Assembly: GCA_965601455.1 (NCBI GenBank)
Contig: OZ271831.1
Location: 2,604,001-2,668,000 of the forward strand
Length of the DNA: 64,000 nt
From: JANQEU01 sp965601455
Lineage (GTDB): Bacteria > Bacteroidota > Bacteroidia > Cytophagales > Cyclobacteriaceae
Direction: 5' to 3'
Within the stretch, counting starts at the first letter, position 1; every line of letters starts with the position of its first letter. The notes below the pieces were generated by a model. The model saw only the letters and a program-made list of their open reading frames with translations. It was not told the DNA's origin and searched no databases. The translations under genes were made by a program, and so were the position numbers. Below are positions 34,877-45,189 of this stretch, piece after piece.

Positions 34877-35638
34877 ATGAAGAATATATTCCACATACTA
34901 AATGGTGATTCCTTAAAGGAACACTTCCCCAAACAAATTGAGGGAGAGATCATCGTTGCACGTGAATGTCTGGTTGACGGTGAGGTACGAAGTACCACAG
35001 TAGATGAATTATTTGAGATTCGTGCCAACTTTATAAGCAAAAATTATGGTGAAAACTATTCCAGAGACGATTACTACTCCCATTCTGTCTCTGAGTTTCG
35101 AAAAATCCAACAAATACCGGACAAATCAGAGATCAACATGTGGTTTGAAGATGACCTGTTTTGCCAGGTCAATTTTTGGTTCACGGTCAATTTACTTTTG
35201 GGAAGTTCGAAGAACTCCCGTGTCTTTCTAATTCGCCCAGAAGCACATAGCCCTTACGGATTCGGTGGCCTTAATGAATTGGAACTTGCCAGCATTTTTA
35301 AACAAAAAAAATTATTATCTGAACCTGGTAAAATTGCCAGTCTTTGGAATGCCTATAAGCACCAGGATACAGATGAATTGAAAGCTGTTGCAAAAGAATT
35401 AAAAGCACAATTTCCTTTTATTTATAATGCCGTTGAAGCGCACATGGATAGAATTCCAGGTGTAAACCATCCAGGACGACCTGTACAAACTTTAAGGAAA
35501 ATAATGGATGAGTTGGGTACAGATTCATTTGGCCAAGTTTTCTTGGAATTCAATAAGCGAGAAAGCATATATGGATTTGGTGATCTACAAGTAAAAAGAC
35601 TCTTTGATGAGATAAAAAAGAATGGCTGGGTAACCTGA
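34877..35638 (+). CDS. DUF1835-domain protein
   Basis: I start at ATG 34877 (253 residues, KNIFHILNGDSLKEHF); the frame also opens at a TTG 15 bp earlier. The N-terminal half matches DUF1835, with the HILNGDSL opening, IIVARECLVDGEV and an acidic MWFEDDLFCQVNFWF stretch. The C-terminal half (about 140-253) is helical and resembles the regions that accompany DUF1835, with a winged-helix-like end (SIYGFGDLQVKRLFDEI). There is no signal peptide. The function of the family is unknown. It converges on the giant TANFOR-like gene with 33 bp between stops. Confidence 0.82.
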   Translation: MKNIFHILNGDSLKEHFPKQIEGEIIVARECLVDGEVRSTTVDELFEIRANFISKNYGENYSRDDYYSHSVSEFRKIQQIPDKSEINMWFEDDLFCQVNFWFTVNLLLGSSKNSRVFLIRPEAHSPYGFGGLNELELASIFKQKKLLSEPGKIASLWNAYKHQDTDELKAVAKELKAQFPFIYNAVEAHMDRIPGVNHPGRPVQTLRKIMDELGTDSFGQVFLEFNKRESIYGFGDLQVKRLFDEIKKNGWVT

Positions 35639-35671
35639 AACACTAGTTTTTATTCCAGTCGGGGAGTACAA

Positions 35672-38600
35672 TCAAACATCAACTTCATATTGCTTATCAA
35701 ATTTGAATTCAAAAAGTTGAAGAATTGAGACTCGTCCTTTAACCTGTCCGTAGAGAATGGTTGGTTTTGGATTGAAACGTAAAATGGAAGAACCGTAAAC
35801 ATATATATCTACCAACTGAACATATTTCATGCTTTTACCAGGCGCTTTATAGTACATATCTATTAGTGCCAAAGCCTCCAGGAATAAACCCACCTCCTGA
35901 ATTTGTAACGGTTTGTAATTGACAGACGCAAAAACCAACAGATCAGCATATGCCTCTACATTTAAACCAGCACGCACCACTTTTAAGTTGGCATCAATTG
36001 ACTTTTGAATTCCTACTCCTAGTCCAACCCCAACTTCAACAGATTCAGAATTCAGATCCAACCATCCCAGGTATCTTAAACCCGCACAGCCAAGCATCAG
36101 GTTTAAGCGTTCCTCTCTTGTCCCAAGGGCCACTCTCCACTTTGATGGTTTAACATCAACCAACAAACTTCCTTCACCACAAAGACCATCAGTCACTAGC
36201 TCGACACCGGCATACCCGAAAAAATGACGTTCTGATTTGTTGTAACTAATCTTGATTTCTCCAAAAATTGAAGCATATGGGTCTGGTCTAATAATTTCGG
36301 GGTTCTGATTATCTATTTGCAGGTTGCCGGCAAAATCCATAATCATGTTGCCATCATTGAAGGTATTGACCATTCCCTCAACTTCAAGTCTTATTCGTTC
36401 ACCATGACTAGGACCAAAAGTGATAAGGTGAAGGTATGCACCAAACTTATTGGAGGCATCAGGAACTAACTGCACCTTCGGGTCACCAGCCATGTGTTTA
36501 TAGACACGACCTCTAATCGCCATGATCTCCATTACACCTAGGTTGATGCCCTTCACAGGTTTCTCCATGTTATTGGAAAGTTCCTGACCTACTCGATCTG
36601 CCCCCACTGGTGCTTGTTTTTGATCATTGCTAGATTGCTGCATGTCGGATGCGGCACCACCTGCTTCAATAAACCAATAAGACAAACCCTCCTGCGTTCT
36701 TCCATTCATATATGCAACATCCACGGAAAAGGGATTATTGCTGTCTGGAACTTTGATTCGAGCCTCAATTGCACCAGAAAAAACATCCCCGTACACCGGA
36801 TGGTCTTTTGTCAACCATATAAGCCCATTCAAATCAACAGCAGTAGAACGAAGTTTGACAGGAACAGGATCTGCCAGGACATCCTTAACATCACCATCAA
36901 CAATCGCCCTACCTGCAGCTAATCCTACATCCAAAGGGACTTCAATTCCGATTTCCTCTCCCAGTGCCTGATTAATCAACTCATTAGACCCATTGGCAAT
37001 TTTATCAACGGCATAACCTGCAATCGCTTTTGTAGCAGCGTTTTGCAATCGCCCAACAATACGGTCCGAATCAATATTCCCTATCGCATCCCCTCCTAGA
37101 GATAATACCATTTGGGATAGGTTATCCTGATTTATGAATTGAAGTACCTCAAGTACCATATCAGAAAGAACCTCATCGATATTAGCCAGGTGTTGCACCA
37201 AAACCTTACTAGGGTCTTGTCCGGATGTTAGGGCCGCTAAAACAACTTCTTCCGTAGTATTGTAGATGTAAACTTCAAGCTTACCTAATAATCGCTGTTC
37301 CAATAATGCCGTAATGGGAAAGGTCACGTTATCGTAGGCTGAATGGCTAATACTCGCCTGTACTTCCTGTACCAGTGTAACTCGAATTTCTTCTGCTACA
37401 GACTCCAGGATACCTCCAGCCTCTGTTGATCTATTAGAAATTGTGGAGATTACTTCATCAGAAGCTCTTCCAACAATTAAGGAGATACTCTCGTCGACCC
37501 GCTTGTTAGCGGCATTGACGGCTCCATTGACTTTTCTAGCAATTTCTGTATTTAATTCCTGGACTTTAGTAGCTACTGGCTGAGTCAATGTCAAAGTCCG
37601 CTCAGCCGCCAGTTGTGAAATTGCTTTTATAAGGAATTCCTTAATTGTTCTCGCTTCTTCGAAAGACTCATTCAATTGAGCTTCATCCATCATACCAATG
37701 GAAGATTCGAGAGTTGTCGTTCCTCCTGTAGCGAATGCATCAAACAATTGGGCAATAGTCAAGAGTTTTTGTTTTGGAGAGGTCGATTCATCTAATGAAA
37801 AGCCAGTTTTATGCTCTTCTTCAGTTGATAGTAAGACGTCTTCAACTTCGTATTCAACAACACCTACCTCCTGGGCTAAGGCAGAAATATCTCCTTCCAA
37901 ATCCAAATTATCCATCATGGCGTCTAATGACTGATTCAGACTTTCTTCCTCAAGTTTCACAGTATTCTGGTATTCCGCTACAAGGTCATCCAGGTTATCA
38001 GTCATCTCAGGTCCACTACTATTATCCCTCGTAACAGGAATGTAATCACCTGGTAAAAGTCTGTTCGTCTCAATTGAGTAAAGATTAAAAGAAGGAGGTC
38101 CCGCATCTCCCGACACATCATCACCAAGAGTGATCTTACCCGAAACACCGAAACCGTATTTTCCTGAATTACGGCCAGCACCCAAAGCGTCAACGGTTAC
38201 CGGGTAGCCTTTATAGGTTGCTTTCAATTGCTCATCTAGAGCATATAAGCCTTCAGGCGTGTAGAACCCAATATTGTAATTACCCCAGACTTTGAAGAAT
38301 TTCACATTCTTCATTTCAATTCCGAGTGTCGGCCATTCAACATCCAACGTCATACTTAGTCTTTCATCATCTTCCAACACCGCGCGTTTAACTTCAAAAT
38401 TCAGACGCTGTGTTTCGTCTTCTTTGTTGAAAGCAAATTTGTAACCTTGCAAATTCTCGAAATAACCGCTCCCAATTCCTAAGGAGGACATTGGAACCCG
38501 GAAGATAAATTGATCCGTTTCACTTAATACCGGTATATGCGATTTCCCAGCAATTGATGATTGATTACTGATTTCACTTCCCTCTATCTCAAGGATTACC

Positions 38601-40813
38601 CTGTCAAGCATGGAAGGAAAAGTGGCAAATTCGAAAGGTTCTGGTTCCTCGAATTTTACAGTGGTCTTAAGGTTCATTCCAGATGAAGAAACATTAGCCT
38701 TATCGATACCCTGACCTTTGGTTATCTCACGGTGTATTGGATTGTTTAAGATAACCTTCCCTGTGGGGTCAAAATCAATAGGTATTGTGAGATCATAAGA
38801 GTCGAACAGTACTCCTTGCCAATCCGGTTCATTAGAAAACTGAGCAGGAGACTTTCCTTCAGAAAAATCAACAATAATTCTCTCCGGACTTACCCACAGG
38901 TCAATACTGCTGGTTGCCAGCAGAGGATTCGGTAAGGGAGCTAATAAAGTTTCAAAATAATAGAGTTGATTGAGTCTGAAAAAAGGTAATTTAATGCGTT
39001 CCGAAGACCCCACTGCTGTAACCACTTGTGGTAAAAAAATATGACCATCCAACTGCAACGAATAAGAATCTTCATTCACCATTATTGAAGATGTTGTATC
39101 CAATTCCAACCTAAAACCGTAGGGGTCTAACAAATCGAACTGATTATCTAAAGAAATGGGAACAGTACCGACAGGCTTATATTCGTTGTAATGGTACCAA
39201 TTCCAATCTGTTGAAATGACCATCGGTCCTCCGTTGCTCGTAGCAACTGGCAAATGTGTCTGCCATTCCAGTTTTCCTTGTACCCATAAGCCGTCAGTAT
39301 TTAGCTTTAGTTTATTCGCAACCAAATGAGCGGATCCATTTGGTTTATGGGCAGGAGTAAGTTCCTGTTCAAAATGTATATCGGATTCAATATCTCCCTG
39401 AACCAGACTCCAAATAATACCAGATGGCTGCACCTTCAACCCCTCGAAGGCAACTTCAGCCCATGTCCCGGTTTCATTTAATCGCACCTTACCCGTACCA
39501 CTCAGATTGTTTAAATTGTTGTTGATGGATGTGACCTCCACGCGATGGACTCCCGCATAAAAAAATTCCAGTAAAGGTGGACCATAAAACACCTGTTGAT
39601 CACTTCTAGCCACTTCTTGGCCATCACTATGTCCTATCACCTCCCAGGCATAACTCCGTGATTTGATAGTTGGAGGAATAGTTCTTACAAAGAAATCATC
39701 AAATGTCGAAGGTGGTATTTCCTCGTAAAACCAAAGATCATTACCTTCCAGGGCATCAGTTACACTCTGTTTTTCAGCTATTTCCGCAATTCGGATTTCG
39801 TACTCCACAGGTTGTATTGAAATTTTGTTATCCGGAGGATACCATTGAATAGCAGACTGATCCCTGATAGTCGTGGTCCTTTCATGCTCGGGAGACTTTA
39901 GCTGAATATTCCCTCCCGATGGCCATCCGTAAAAAATCCTTCGAAACTCTGAATAACCTTGATTTTTAAATCGATCCTTTCCTTCCGGATCTAGCGCTTG
40001 TACCCTGTAGATATATGTTTTACCAGCTTCTAATGCGGGTTCCGAGGGTCCGTAAACAAAAGAATTAGTTGACAAAACCTCTGATTGAAAAACTTGTAGT
40101 GCCTGCCCGTTTTGTACTGCTGTTAGCGGGTCAAGCTCTGTTGGAGAGATATTGGCATCATTAATCTCCCAGATAGTTAGTTGAAATTCAGTGCCAAATG
40201 AGTTGTTTGGAGATTTCACATCGAACATCTGCCAGAGAAAACTAACCTGATTAGAAGAAGGCTGGATATATGAATTTTCTTCCGGAAATGTGAGCAAGGG
40301 TGGAGAAAACAATCCCATCCACCAGGTAAATTGTGATTCAAGAGATAATGGATCTCCCGTTTCATAATCTAGGACTTGCATGGTGACTGTATAGCTTCCT
40401 TCTGGCAATCGACCACTTAACAGAAAGTCTGTTCTTGCCGGACCCTTGATGTTTAGATTGCTGTAGTCCAAATATTCAATCCAATCTGTTTCAGTAAACT
40501 GTACCAACTCACCAGGAGCTATAACAATGGGTGTTGAGGGTGTAAATCCAGGAATTGTTTCAAGGAGAAGGTCCGCATTTTCAATCCTTAGTCTAAGTTT
40601 GAAAGTCCACTGGCTTTCGTTAAAATCGTTAAATAAAATGTTTGCTGTGAGCTGCTGTTTACCCGGGTCCGTGTAATCGCCTATAAATAGAGAATAAGGC
40701 AAACCAATAATGGGAGAAATGTTGGCAGGGTACCGCTGTACCTGCCCCGGAACAGAGATATAAAATAATCCACATATAACGGTTAGTAAAATCCTCGTTT
40801 TCTCTTTTTTCAT
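35672..40813 (-). CDS. Very large secreted TANFOR-like protein
   Basis: A 1713-residue protein with a signal peptide (TRILLTVICGLFYISVPGQ). The N-terminal region (about 25-185), containing LPYSLFIGDYTDPGKQQLTA, LRLRIENADLLL and SGRLPEGSYTVTMQVLDYET, resembles the TANFOR-domain proteins of Bacteroidota. Fibronectin-III-like segments follow to about 420, then a long beta-rich region to about 930. An Ala/Glu-rich helical part spans about 935-1290, and a final beta-rich domain ends at VDV. I see no C-terminal type IX sorting domain. These proteins are lineage-specific, surface or periplasmic, and of unknown function. The gene is a monocistron. The domain name rests on remembered similarity, so treat it as probable. 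Confidence 0.72.
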   Translation of the reverse strand: MKKEKTRILLTVICGLFYISVPGQVQRYPANISPIIGLPYSLFIGDYTDPGKQQLTANILFNDFNESQWTFKLRLRIENADLLLETIPGFTPSTPIVIAPGELVQFTETDWIEYLDYSNLNIKGPARTDFLLSGRLPEGSYTVTMQVLDYETGDPLSLESQFTWWMGLFSPPLLTFPEENSYIQPSSNQVSFLWQMFDVKSPNNSFGTEFQLTIWEINDANISPTELDPLTAVQNGQALQVFQSEVLSTNSFVYGPSEPALEAGKTYIYRVQALDPEGKDRFKNQGYSEFRRIFYGWPSGGNIQLKSPEHERTTTIRDQSAIQWYPPDNKISIQPVEYEIRIAEIAEKQSVTDALEGNDLWFYEEIPPSTFDDFFVRTIPPTIKSRSYAWEVIGHSDGQEVARSDQQVFYGPPLLEFFYAGVHRVEVTSINNNLNNLSGTGKVRLNETGTWAEVAFEGLKVQPSGIIWSLVQGDIESDIHFEQELTPAHKPNGSAHLVANKLKLNTDGLWVQGKLEWQTHLPVATSNGGPMVISTDWNWYHYNEYKPVGTVPISLDNQFDLLDPYGFRLELDTTSSIMVNEDSYSLQLDGHIFLPQVVTAVGSSERIKLPFFRLNQLYYFETLLAPLPNPLLATSSIDLWVSPERIIVDFSEGKSPAQFSNEPDWQGVLFDSYDLTIPIDFDPTGKVILNNPIHREITKGQGIDKANVSSSGMNLKTTVKFEEPEPFEFATFPSMLDRVILEIEGSEISNQSSIAGKSHIPVLSETDQFIFRVPMSSLGIGSGYFENLQGYKFAFNKEDETQRLNFEVKRAVLEDDERLSMTLDVEWPTLGIEMKNVKFFKVWGNYNIGFYTPEGLYALDEQLKATYKGYPVTVDALGAGRNSGKYGFGVSGKITLGDDVSGDAGPPSFNLYSIETNRLLPGDYIPVTRDNSSGPEMTDNLDDLVAEYQNTVKLEEESLNQSLDAMMDNLDLEGDISALAQEVGVVEYEVEDVLLSTEEEHKTGFSLDESTSPKQKLLTIAQLFDAFATGGTTTLESSIGMMDEAQLNESFEEARTIKEFLIKAISQLAAERTLTLTQPVATKVQELNTEIARKVNGAVNAANKRVDESISLIVGRASDEVISTISNRSTEAGGILESVAEEIRVTLVQEVQASISHSAYDNVTFPITALLEQRLLGKLEVYIYNTTEEVVLAALTSGQDPSKVLVQHLANIDEVLSDMVLEVLQFINQDNLSQMVLSLGGDAIGNIDSDRIVGRLQNAATKAIAGYAVDKIANGSNELINQALGEEIGIEVPLDVGLAAGRAIVDGDVKDVLADPVPVKLRSTAVDLNGLIWLTKDHPVYGDVFSGAIEARIKVPDSNNPFSVDVAYMNGRTQEGLSYWFIEAGGAASDMQQSSNDQKQAPVGADRVGQELSNNMEKPVKGINLGVMEIMAIRGRVYKHMAGDPKVQLVPDASNKFGAYLHLITFGPSHGERIRLEVEGMVNTFNDGNMIMDFAGNLQIDNQNPEIIRPDPYASIFGEIKISYNKSERHFFGYAGVELVTDGLCGEGSLLVDVKPSKWRVALGTREERLNLMLGCAGLRYLGWLDLNSESVEVGVGLGVGIQKSIDANLKVVRAGLNVEAYADLLVFASVNYKPLQIQEVGLFLEALALIDMYYKAPGKSMKYVQLVDIYVYGSSILRFNPKPTILYGQVKGRVSILQLFEFKFDKQYEVDV

Positions 40814-41347
40814 TTGTTGCTTAGTTCTTGCATTACAAGAATTTCATGTAAGTCTTTATATTTTTCAAAAGGAGATATCCAAGTAAACAAACCCTTTAGG
40901 CGAAGTTGGAAACTGAATTTAAAGGCCGTAGGGCAACTCAGATTCTGATTAATTGTTCCAAAATTTTATCCCTAATTGGATGGTTGGCCCCATCTGTGAT
41001 AATACCATACGCTTCTGATGTCAGATAACTTTTATATTACTTTTCATACTTGATTTGACTGATAGCTAATAAGTGAGTCTTTACAGTATTGTAGCCCAAT
41101 TCTATATTCTATCGTAATACCTAAAAAATTCCAGAATTGAATTTGATGAAATTAGATGTATTAAACGTTTGTAAATGGAATGTGAGCTGGCCTAATGGGT
41201 TACGAGTTTACTCAATCGCTTAAGTCCCCTACCTTTTATAAACAGTAAGAATCGTATTACACTCTATATGACCTTAGGCGACTAGAAGTTGAATTGGTGA
41301 TCAAACTCCACATTCTGGACCAATCACGAACACAAGGCCATGGGTGA
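40814..41347. other. 534-bp non-coding stretch upstream of the giant gene
   Basis: An AT-rich gap between the start of the TANFOR-like gene and the stop of the DUF2461 gene. I see no open frame of note, tRNA, terminator or clear repeat. It presumably holds the promoter of the giant gene. Confidence 0.5.
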
Positions 41348-42019
41348 CTACAGCAACGGTTCGCCATTCAAGTCCGTCGTCAAATACATGGTCATCACAT
41401 CCAGGAAAGGACGCATCTGTTCGAAGGCATGCGAGACTATTGCTGGGAATTCTTTTGAGTGAACTTCCTCGTTTGTGAATGCATGACGGACCAATAACTG
41501 CTTATACTTCAGCAGATCAATTTCAGGATGGTCTTTGGTAAATCCCCGTGGCGCGGACTTTACCTGATCGCCCATTAGTGATCCGAAGAAGTCCTTAAAG
41601 GACTCTGATTGAATTACCGAACGTAGCGGTTCCGGATCGGCAGCAATCTGCTTTCTAATATGCAACATGTCTTGTGCATTGGGTCCAAAAAACCCACCCA
41701 AAACAACCGATTCTTTTGGTGCCACCTGAAAATAGTAGCCTCCCCTTCTTTCAACTCCTTCTCGCTGAAAGCGACCTTGCCAGGTAGTTTTATAGGGGGT
41801 CTTATCTTTACTGAACCGTGTATCCCGATAGATACGAAAGAGGCATTTCTTTCCTGTGGTAGGTACCAGCACGTCATGAGCATTCATCTCCTGAATAAGT
41901 GCATCCGAAAAGGTGATCATTTCATTGTGTGCCTGTTCGTAGCGCGTTTTGTTTTCATTAAACCACTCTCGATTGTTATGATCCTTGAGGTCGTTCAGAA
42001 AGTCTATCGTGTATTGCAT
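41348..42019 (-). CDS. DUF2461-domain protein
   Basis: A 223-residue soluble protein that matches the DUF2461 (TIGR02453) family over its whole length: FLNDLKDHNNREWFNENK at the start, CLFRIYRDTRFSKDKTPYKT in the middle, then GGYYFQVAPKESVVLGGFF and a C-terminal segment with LLKYKQLLVRHAF. The family is widespread and uncharacterised; conserved Arg, Asp and Lys residues suggest phosphate or nucleic-acid binding, which is inference. It is divergent from the CocE/NonD hydrolase. Confidence 0.9.
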   Translation of the reverse strand: MQYTIDFLNDLKDHNNREWFNENKTRYEQAHNEMITFSDALIQEMNAHDVLVPTTGKKCLFRIYRDTRFSKDKTPYKTTWQGRFQREGVERRGGYYFQVAPKESVVLGGFFGPNAQDMLHIRKQIAADPEPLRSVIQSESFKDFFGSLMGDQVKSAPRGFTKDHPEIDLLKYKQLLVRHAFTNEEVHSKEFPAIVSHAFEQMRPFLDVMTMYLTTDLNGEPLL

Positions 42020-42178
42020 TGGTGAAAAGTAAGGAAAAAGATTGGAGGGACTTAATACACTTTATCGAAGTCATTTCTCAAATCCCACTATACAATTTAA
42101 AAAGATTCGTACTTACTTTATTGAAGAATGACAGGTACCTGCTTATCTCTGTATCTTAATTAACAAACATTCTCACTC

Positions 42179-43921
42179 ATGAAATTACACAGCTTGACAT
42201 TTGGCCTGATACTTTTCAGTTTTACTTCTATACTGGCGCAAGAAGTAGATATTAGGCTGTATCAGAAAATCCCGATGAGAGACGGCATAAATCTATCTGC
42301 CAATATTTATACACCTGTGAGCGAAGAAAAATCGTATCCTGTTATTCTTATTTACACACCGTATGTGAATGATGAAGCCGTTCAACGAGGAATGTTTTTT
42401 GCTAAGAAAGGATATGTCTTCATTACGCTTGATCTCCGTGGAAGAGGTAACTCGGAAGGGGAATATCGACCATTTGAAAAGGATGGTATTGATGGCTATG
42501 ATGCGGTGGAATGGATCAGCAAACAAGACTGGTGTAACGGTAGTATAGGTATGATGGGTGGATCTTATCGGGGCATGGTTCAATGGATGACCCTGAAAAA
42601 CAAACCCAAAGCGCTGAAAACGATTATTCCCACAGCTGCAGTTGGTCCGGGTATCGATTTTCCTAAAGGAGATGGAATTTTTGGCAACTACACCCTGCAG
42701 TGGCTCAATTTCACCGGGGGACTGAGCAGAAACACCAATCTATTTGGAAACGGTGACTACTGGAACGATAAAGCAATTAAAAAATTTAAAGAGTTTGTCC
42801 CGTTTAAGGACTGGGATATACTCGCCCTTGGTGCTAGAAATCCTGTTTTTCAAAACTGGATCGCACATCCGGACTTCGATGAATACTGGCAGAATTTCTA
42901 TCCTACTCCCAAAGACTATGAGTCTTTTGACCTTCCAATCCTGACCATTACCGGATATTTCGATGGCGATCAACCCGGAGCTATGACCTATTATGAAGAT
43001 CACATGAAGTATGGTAACGTAACGGGTAAATCCAAGCATTACTTAATTTTTGGACCCTGGTCACATGCTGGAACCCGAAATCCTGCGACTGAGTTGGGCG
43101 GATTAACTTTTGGGGCGGATTCAAAATTAGATATGATGCAACTTCATTTAGAGTGGTTCGACTGGACACTCAAGAATGGCAAAAAGCCGGAGTTCCTGCA
43201 GGACCGAGTAGGGTTTTACATGATGGACCAAAACCGATGGGTGTATACTAATCAGTTGGAACAGGTTTCCAATGATACGCTCACCTATTACTTATCCAGT
43301 CCGGATTCAGATGGTAAACTATTGATTGATCCTGGCCTATTGTCGAACGAGAAACCCACTAATTCGGATACAGATCTAATAATTTACGATCCATTGGATA
43401 CGGCAGATAGAAAAAGTTATGAGGGCTCTGATTATTACAAAACCCCGATACCCATTGAGGAAAAAGAAAGGGTTATATATGTATCAGATATACTAGACCG
43501 AGACACCCCGATTGTGGGCCGTTTTGAAGTGGGTATGAATCTATCTTTGAATGTGCCTGACACAGATATGCAGGTGACTTTGTATGCTGTTAATGCCGTT
43601 GGAGAAAGTCGATTTATCGGCCAGGATAGACTAAGGTTGCGCTACAGGGAAAGTCTGGCACAACCAAAATTAGCGACACCTGGTGAAACACTCTTCTGCA
43701 AGTTTAATACACCATTTCTAACGGCACTTGAAGTAAAACAAGGCAGTCGATTCGTTCTCACAGTACAAGCGGTAAATGCAATAGGCCTTCAAAAAAACTA
43801 CAACTCCGGAGGAGACGTATCGCTAGAGACTGACACGGATGCGCTAAAGGCGGAGATCAGCATTCACCATTCACCAGAAAACCCAGGCTATGTAAAGATT
43901 CCGGTAGGTACCCGGAAATAG
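42179..43921 (+). CDS. Secreted CocE/NonD-family (X-Pro dipeptidyl-peptidase-like) hydrolase
   Basis: A 580-residue protein with a signal peptide (KLHSLTFGLILFSFTSILA). An S15-type alpha/beta-hydrolase domain has DLRGRGNSEGEY, the nucleophile Ser129 in GGSYRGMVQW, an acid region GYFDGDQPGA and the His in FGPWSHAGTR. A C-terminal jelly-roll domain starts at about 370 (PIVGRFEVGMNLSLNVPDTDMQVTLY). CocE/NonD members cleave esters or acyl bonds; X-Pro peptidase activity is also possible. The natural substrate is unknown. The gene stands alone. Confidence 0.9.
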   Translation: MKLHSLTFGLILFSFTSILAQEVDIRLYQKIPMRDGINLSANIYTPVSEEKSYPVILIYTPYVNDEAVQRGMFFAKKGYVFITLDLRGRGNSEGEYRPFEKDGIDGYDAVEWISKQDWCNGSIGMMGGSYRGMVQWMTLKNKPKALKTIIPTAAVGPGIDFPKGDGIFGNYTLQWLNFTGGLSRNTNLFGNGDYWNDKAIKKFKEFVPFKDWDILALGARNPVFQNWIAHPDFDEYWQNFYPTPKDYESFDLPILTITGYFDGDQPGAMTYYEDHMKYGNVTGKSKHYLIFGPWSHAGTRNPATELGGLTFGADSKLDMMQLHLEWFDWTLKNGKKPEFLQDRVGFYMMDQNRWVYTNQLEQVSNDTLTYYLSSPDSDGKLLIDPGLLSNEKPTNSDTDLIIYDPLDTADRKSYEGSDYYKTPIPIEEKERVIYVSDILDRDTPIVGRFEVGMNLSLNVPDTDMQVTLYAVNAVGESRFIGQDRLRLRYRESLAQPKLATPGETLFCKFNTPFLTALEVKQGSRFVLTVQAVNAIGLQKNYNSGGDVSLETDTDALKAEISIHHSPENPGYVKIPVGTRK

Positions 43922-44034
43922 GAACGTCATACTTTGGAAGGATGAGAGCGTTTTTGAAGAACAAACTCGAATAGAGATTCCGCAACCAGTTCAAGATGAT
44001 CCCGAGTGGTTACTGTCACCTTGAGGTGAAGATA

Positions 44035-44058
44035 GAGCGGTCTCGAAAGGTGACTTGA
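44035..44058 (+). repeat. Remnant of an intergenic repeat family
   Basis: In the 145-bp gap after the CocE/NonD gene, GAGCGGTCTCGAAAGGTGAC and the next four bases closely match the reverse complement of 58554-58577. It is one of several decayed copies that punctuate the 44-58.7 kb intergenic regions. Confidence 0.55.
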
Positions 44059-44066
44059 GCACCACC

Positions 44067-44855
44067 CTACTCATACTCCAGTATCTCTATCTTCCTGAAA
44101 TCTATTGGATGACTATTAGACTGGATCGCGATACGACCAGAAGTTAAACGACTTTCACCATCATTGATAAGTGTCCCAGCCACCACATGATCCGTATCGT
44201 ACCTGGGATTAGAGTATAAAAGGATCTCTTCTCCATTAACATAGTGAGTTATCAATGAGTCCCGGACATCAATCTCCAGAGTAACCCACTGATCCCCATG
44301 AAAAGTACGTTGAATGTTAGGCTGGGCACAAAAGTCAGTATTTTGTTTTCCATTAATATCAACCACTGTTCCCAGGCAGCAAATGGCACCGGTCGGTCGT
44401 GGGTTTGTACCATCACCTCCGTGCAGGTTGTACTCTAGAGCCACTGGTACCAGCTCATCTGGAAGCAAATCCTCCGGAGCCTGCGCGTGGAACATGATAC
44501 CACTGTCACGATACCCCCACTCTGGCGCACCAGTTGCAGTATCACCTACAAATCGGTACTCAGCTCTAAAACGATAATTGCTATAGACCTTATTAGTATA
44601 AAGTCCCCCCATTTGCATATTGAAGTTCTCATACCCATCGTACCGGATCTTAAGAATCCCACTATCCACTGAGAACGTATTTGCATAATTTTCATTGAGT
44701 TCCTTTCCACCAATCCGAATAGTCCAACCATCCAGGTTTTTCCCATTGAAGAGGCTTACCCATTCTGATTGACTATTCGTGAGATCCGTTTTATTGCTTG
44801 ATTGCCCGCAAGAAATAAGAAGGGAGACTAAGAAAAGGTTTTTTAAGTGTTTCAT
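44067..44855 (-). CDS. DUF1080 (3-keto-disaccharide hydrolase-like) lipoprotein
   Basis: A 262-residue protein with a lipoprotein signal ending at Cys16 (LVSLLISC). The body is a concanavalin-like DUF1080 domain with SLFNGKNLDGWTIRIGG, the metal-site-like DSGIMFHAQ, GAICCLGTVVDI and GRIAIQSNSHPIDFRKIEI. Members of this Pfam family (PF06439) have been shown to hydrolyse 3-keto-disaccharides in Bacteroidota. It may act with the exported TIM-barrel isomerase at 29.5 kb and the Gfo/Idh/MocA dehydrogenases at 17-20 kb, but that link is inference from shared pathway type. Confidence 0.88.
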   Translation of the reverse strand: MKHLKNLFLVSLLISCGQSSNKTDLTNSQSEWVSLFNGKNLDGWTIRIGGKELNENYANTFSVDSGILKIRYDGYENFNMQMGGLYTNKVYSNYRFRAEYRFVGDTATGAPEWGYRDSGIMFHAQAPEDLLPDELVPVALEYNLHGGDGTNPRPTGAICCLGTVVDINGKQNTDFCAQPNIQRTFHGDQWVTLEIDVRDSLITHYVNGEEILLYSNPRYDTDHVVAGTLINDGESRLTSGRIAIQSNSHPIDFRKIEILEYE

Positions 44856-45189
44856 TGAAGATGAAATTAGTTGAATTCAATAACTATTCACTACTTGCTC
44901 CCTGAACTTGCCTCAGCTCCTTGAATAATGAGTATTTATCTAGATGCTACCTGACGGCAGTTGGCATGACATGGAGATGAAACTCAATCGTACGGTAAAA
45001 TTGAAGAGCTACAATCGACGGCTGGAAGGTGACTTAGGGAAATCTCGACTAATCGCTATTCACGCAAGTAATATTCACAATTCTCTTCCTCAACTTCCCC
45101 TCTGACATAAATCAACTTCCCTACTGACCCACATACACACCTATCCCTTATCACTTTCCGAGCTTTAAACCGAAAATTTCAAGCGGATC
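44856..45189. other. Intergenic region with repeat remnants before the pyruvate oxidoreductase operon
   Basis: This 334-bp gap must hold divergent promoters for the DUF1080 gene and the nifJ-rnf operon. I could not find a clean TAnnTTTG box for the operon. Two repeat relics are visible: CCTGACGGCAGTTGGCATGAC-like sequence at 44950-44970 (compare 55448-55463) and GGAAGGTGACTTA at 45024-45036, related to the 58.5-kb repeats. Confidence 0.5.
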
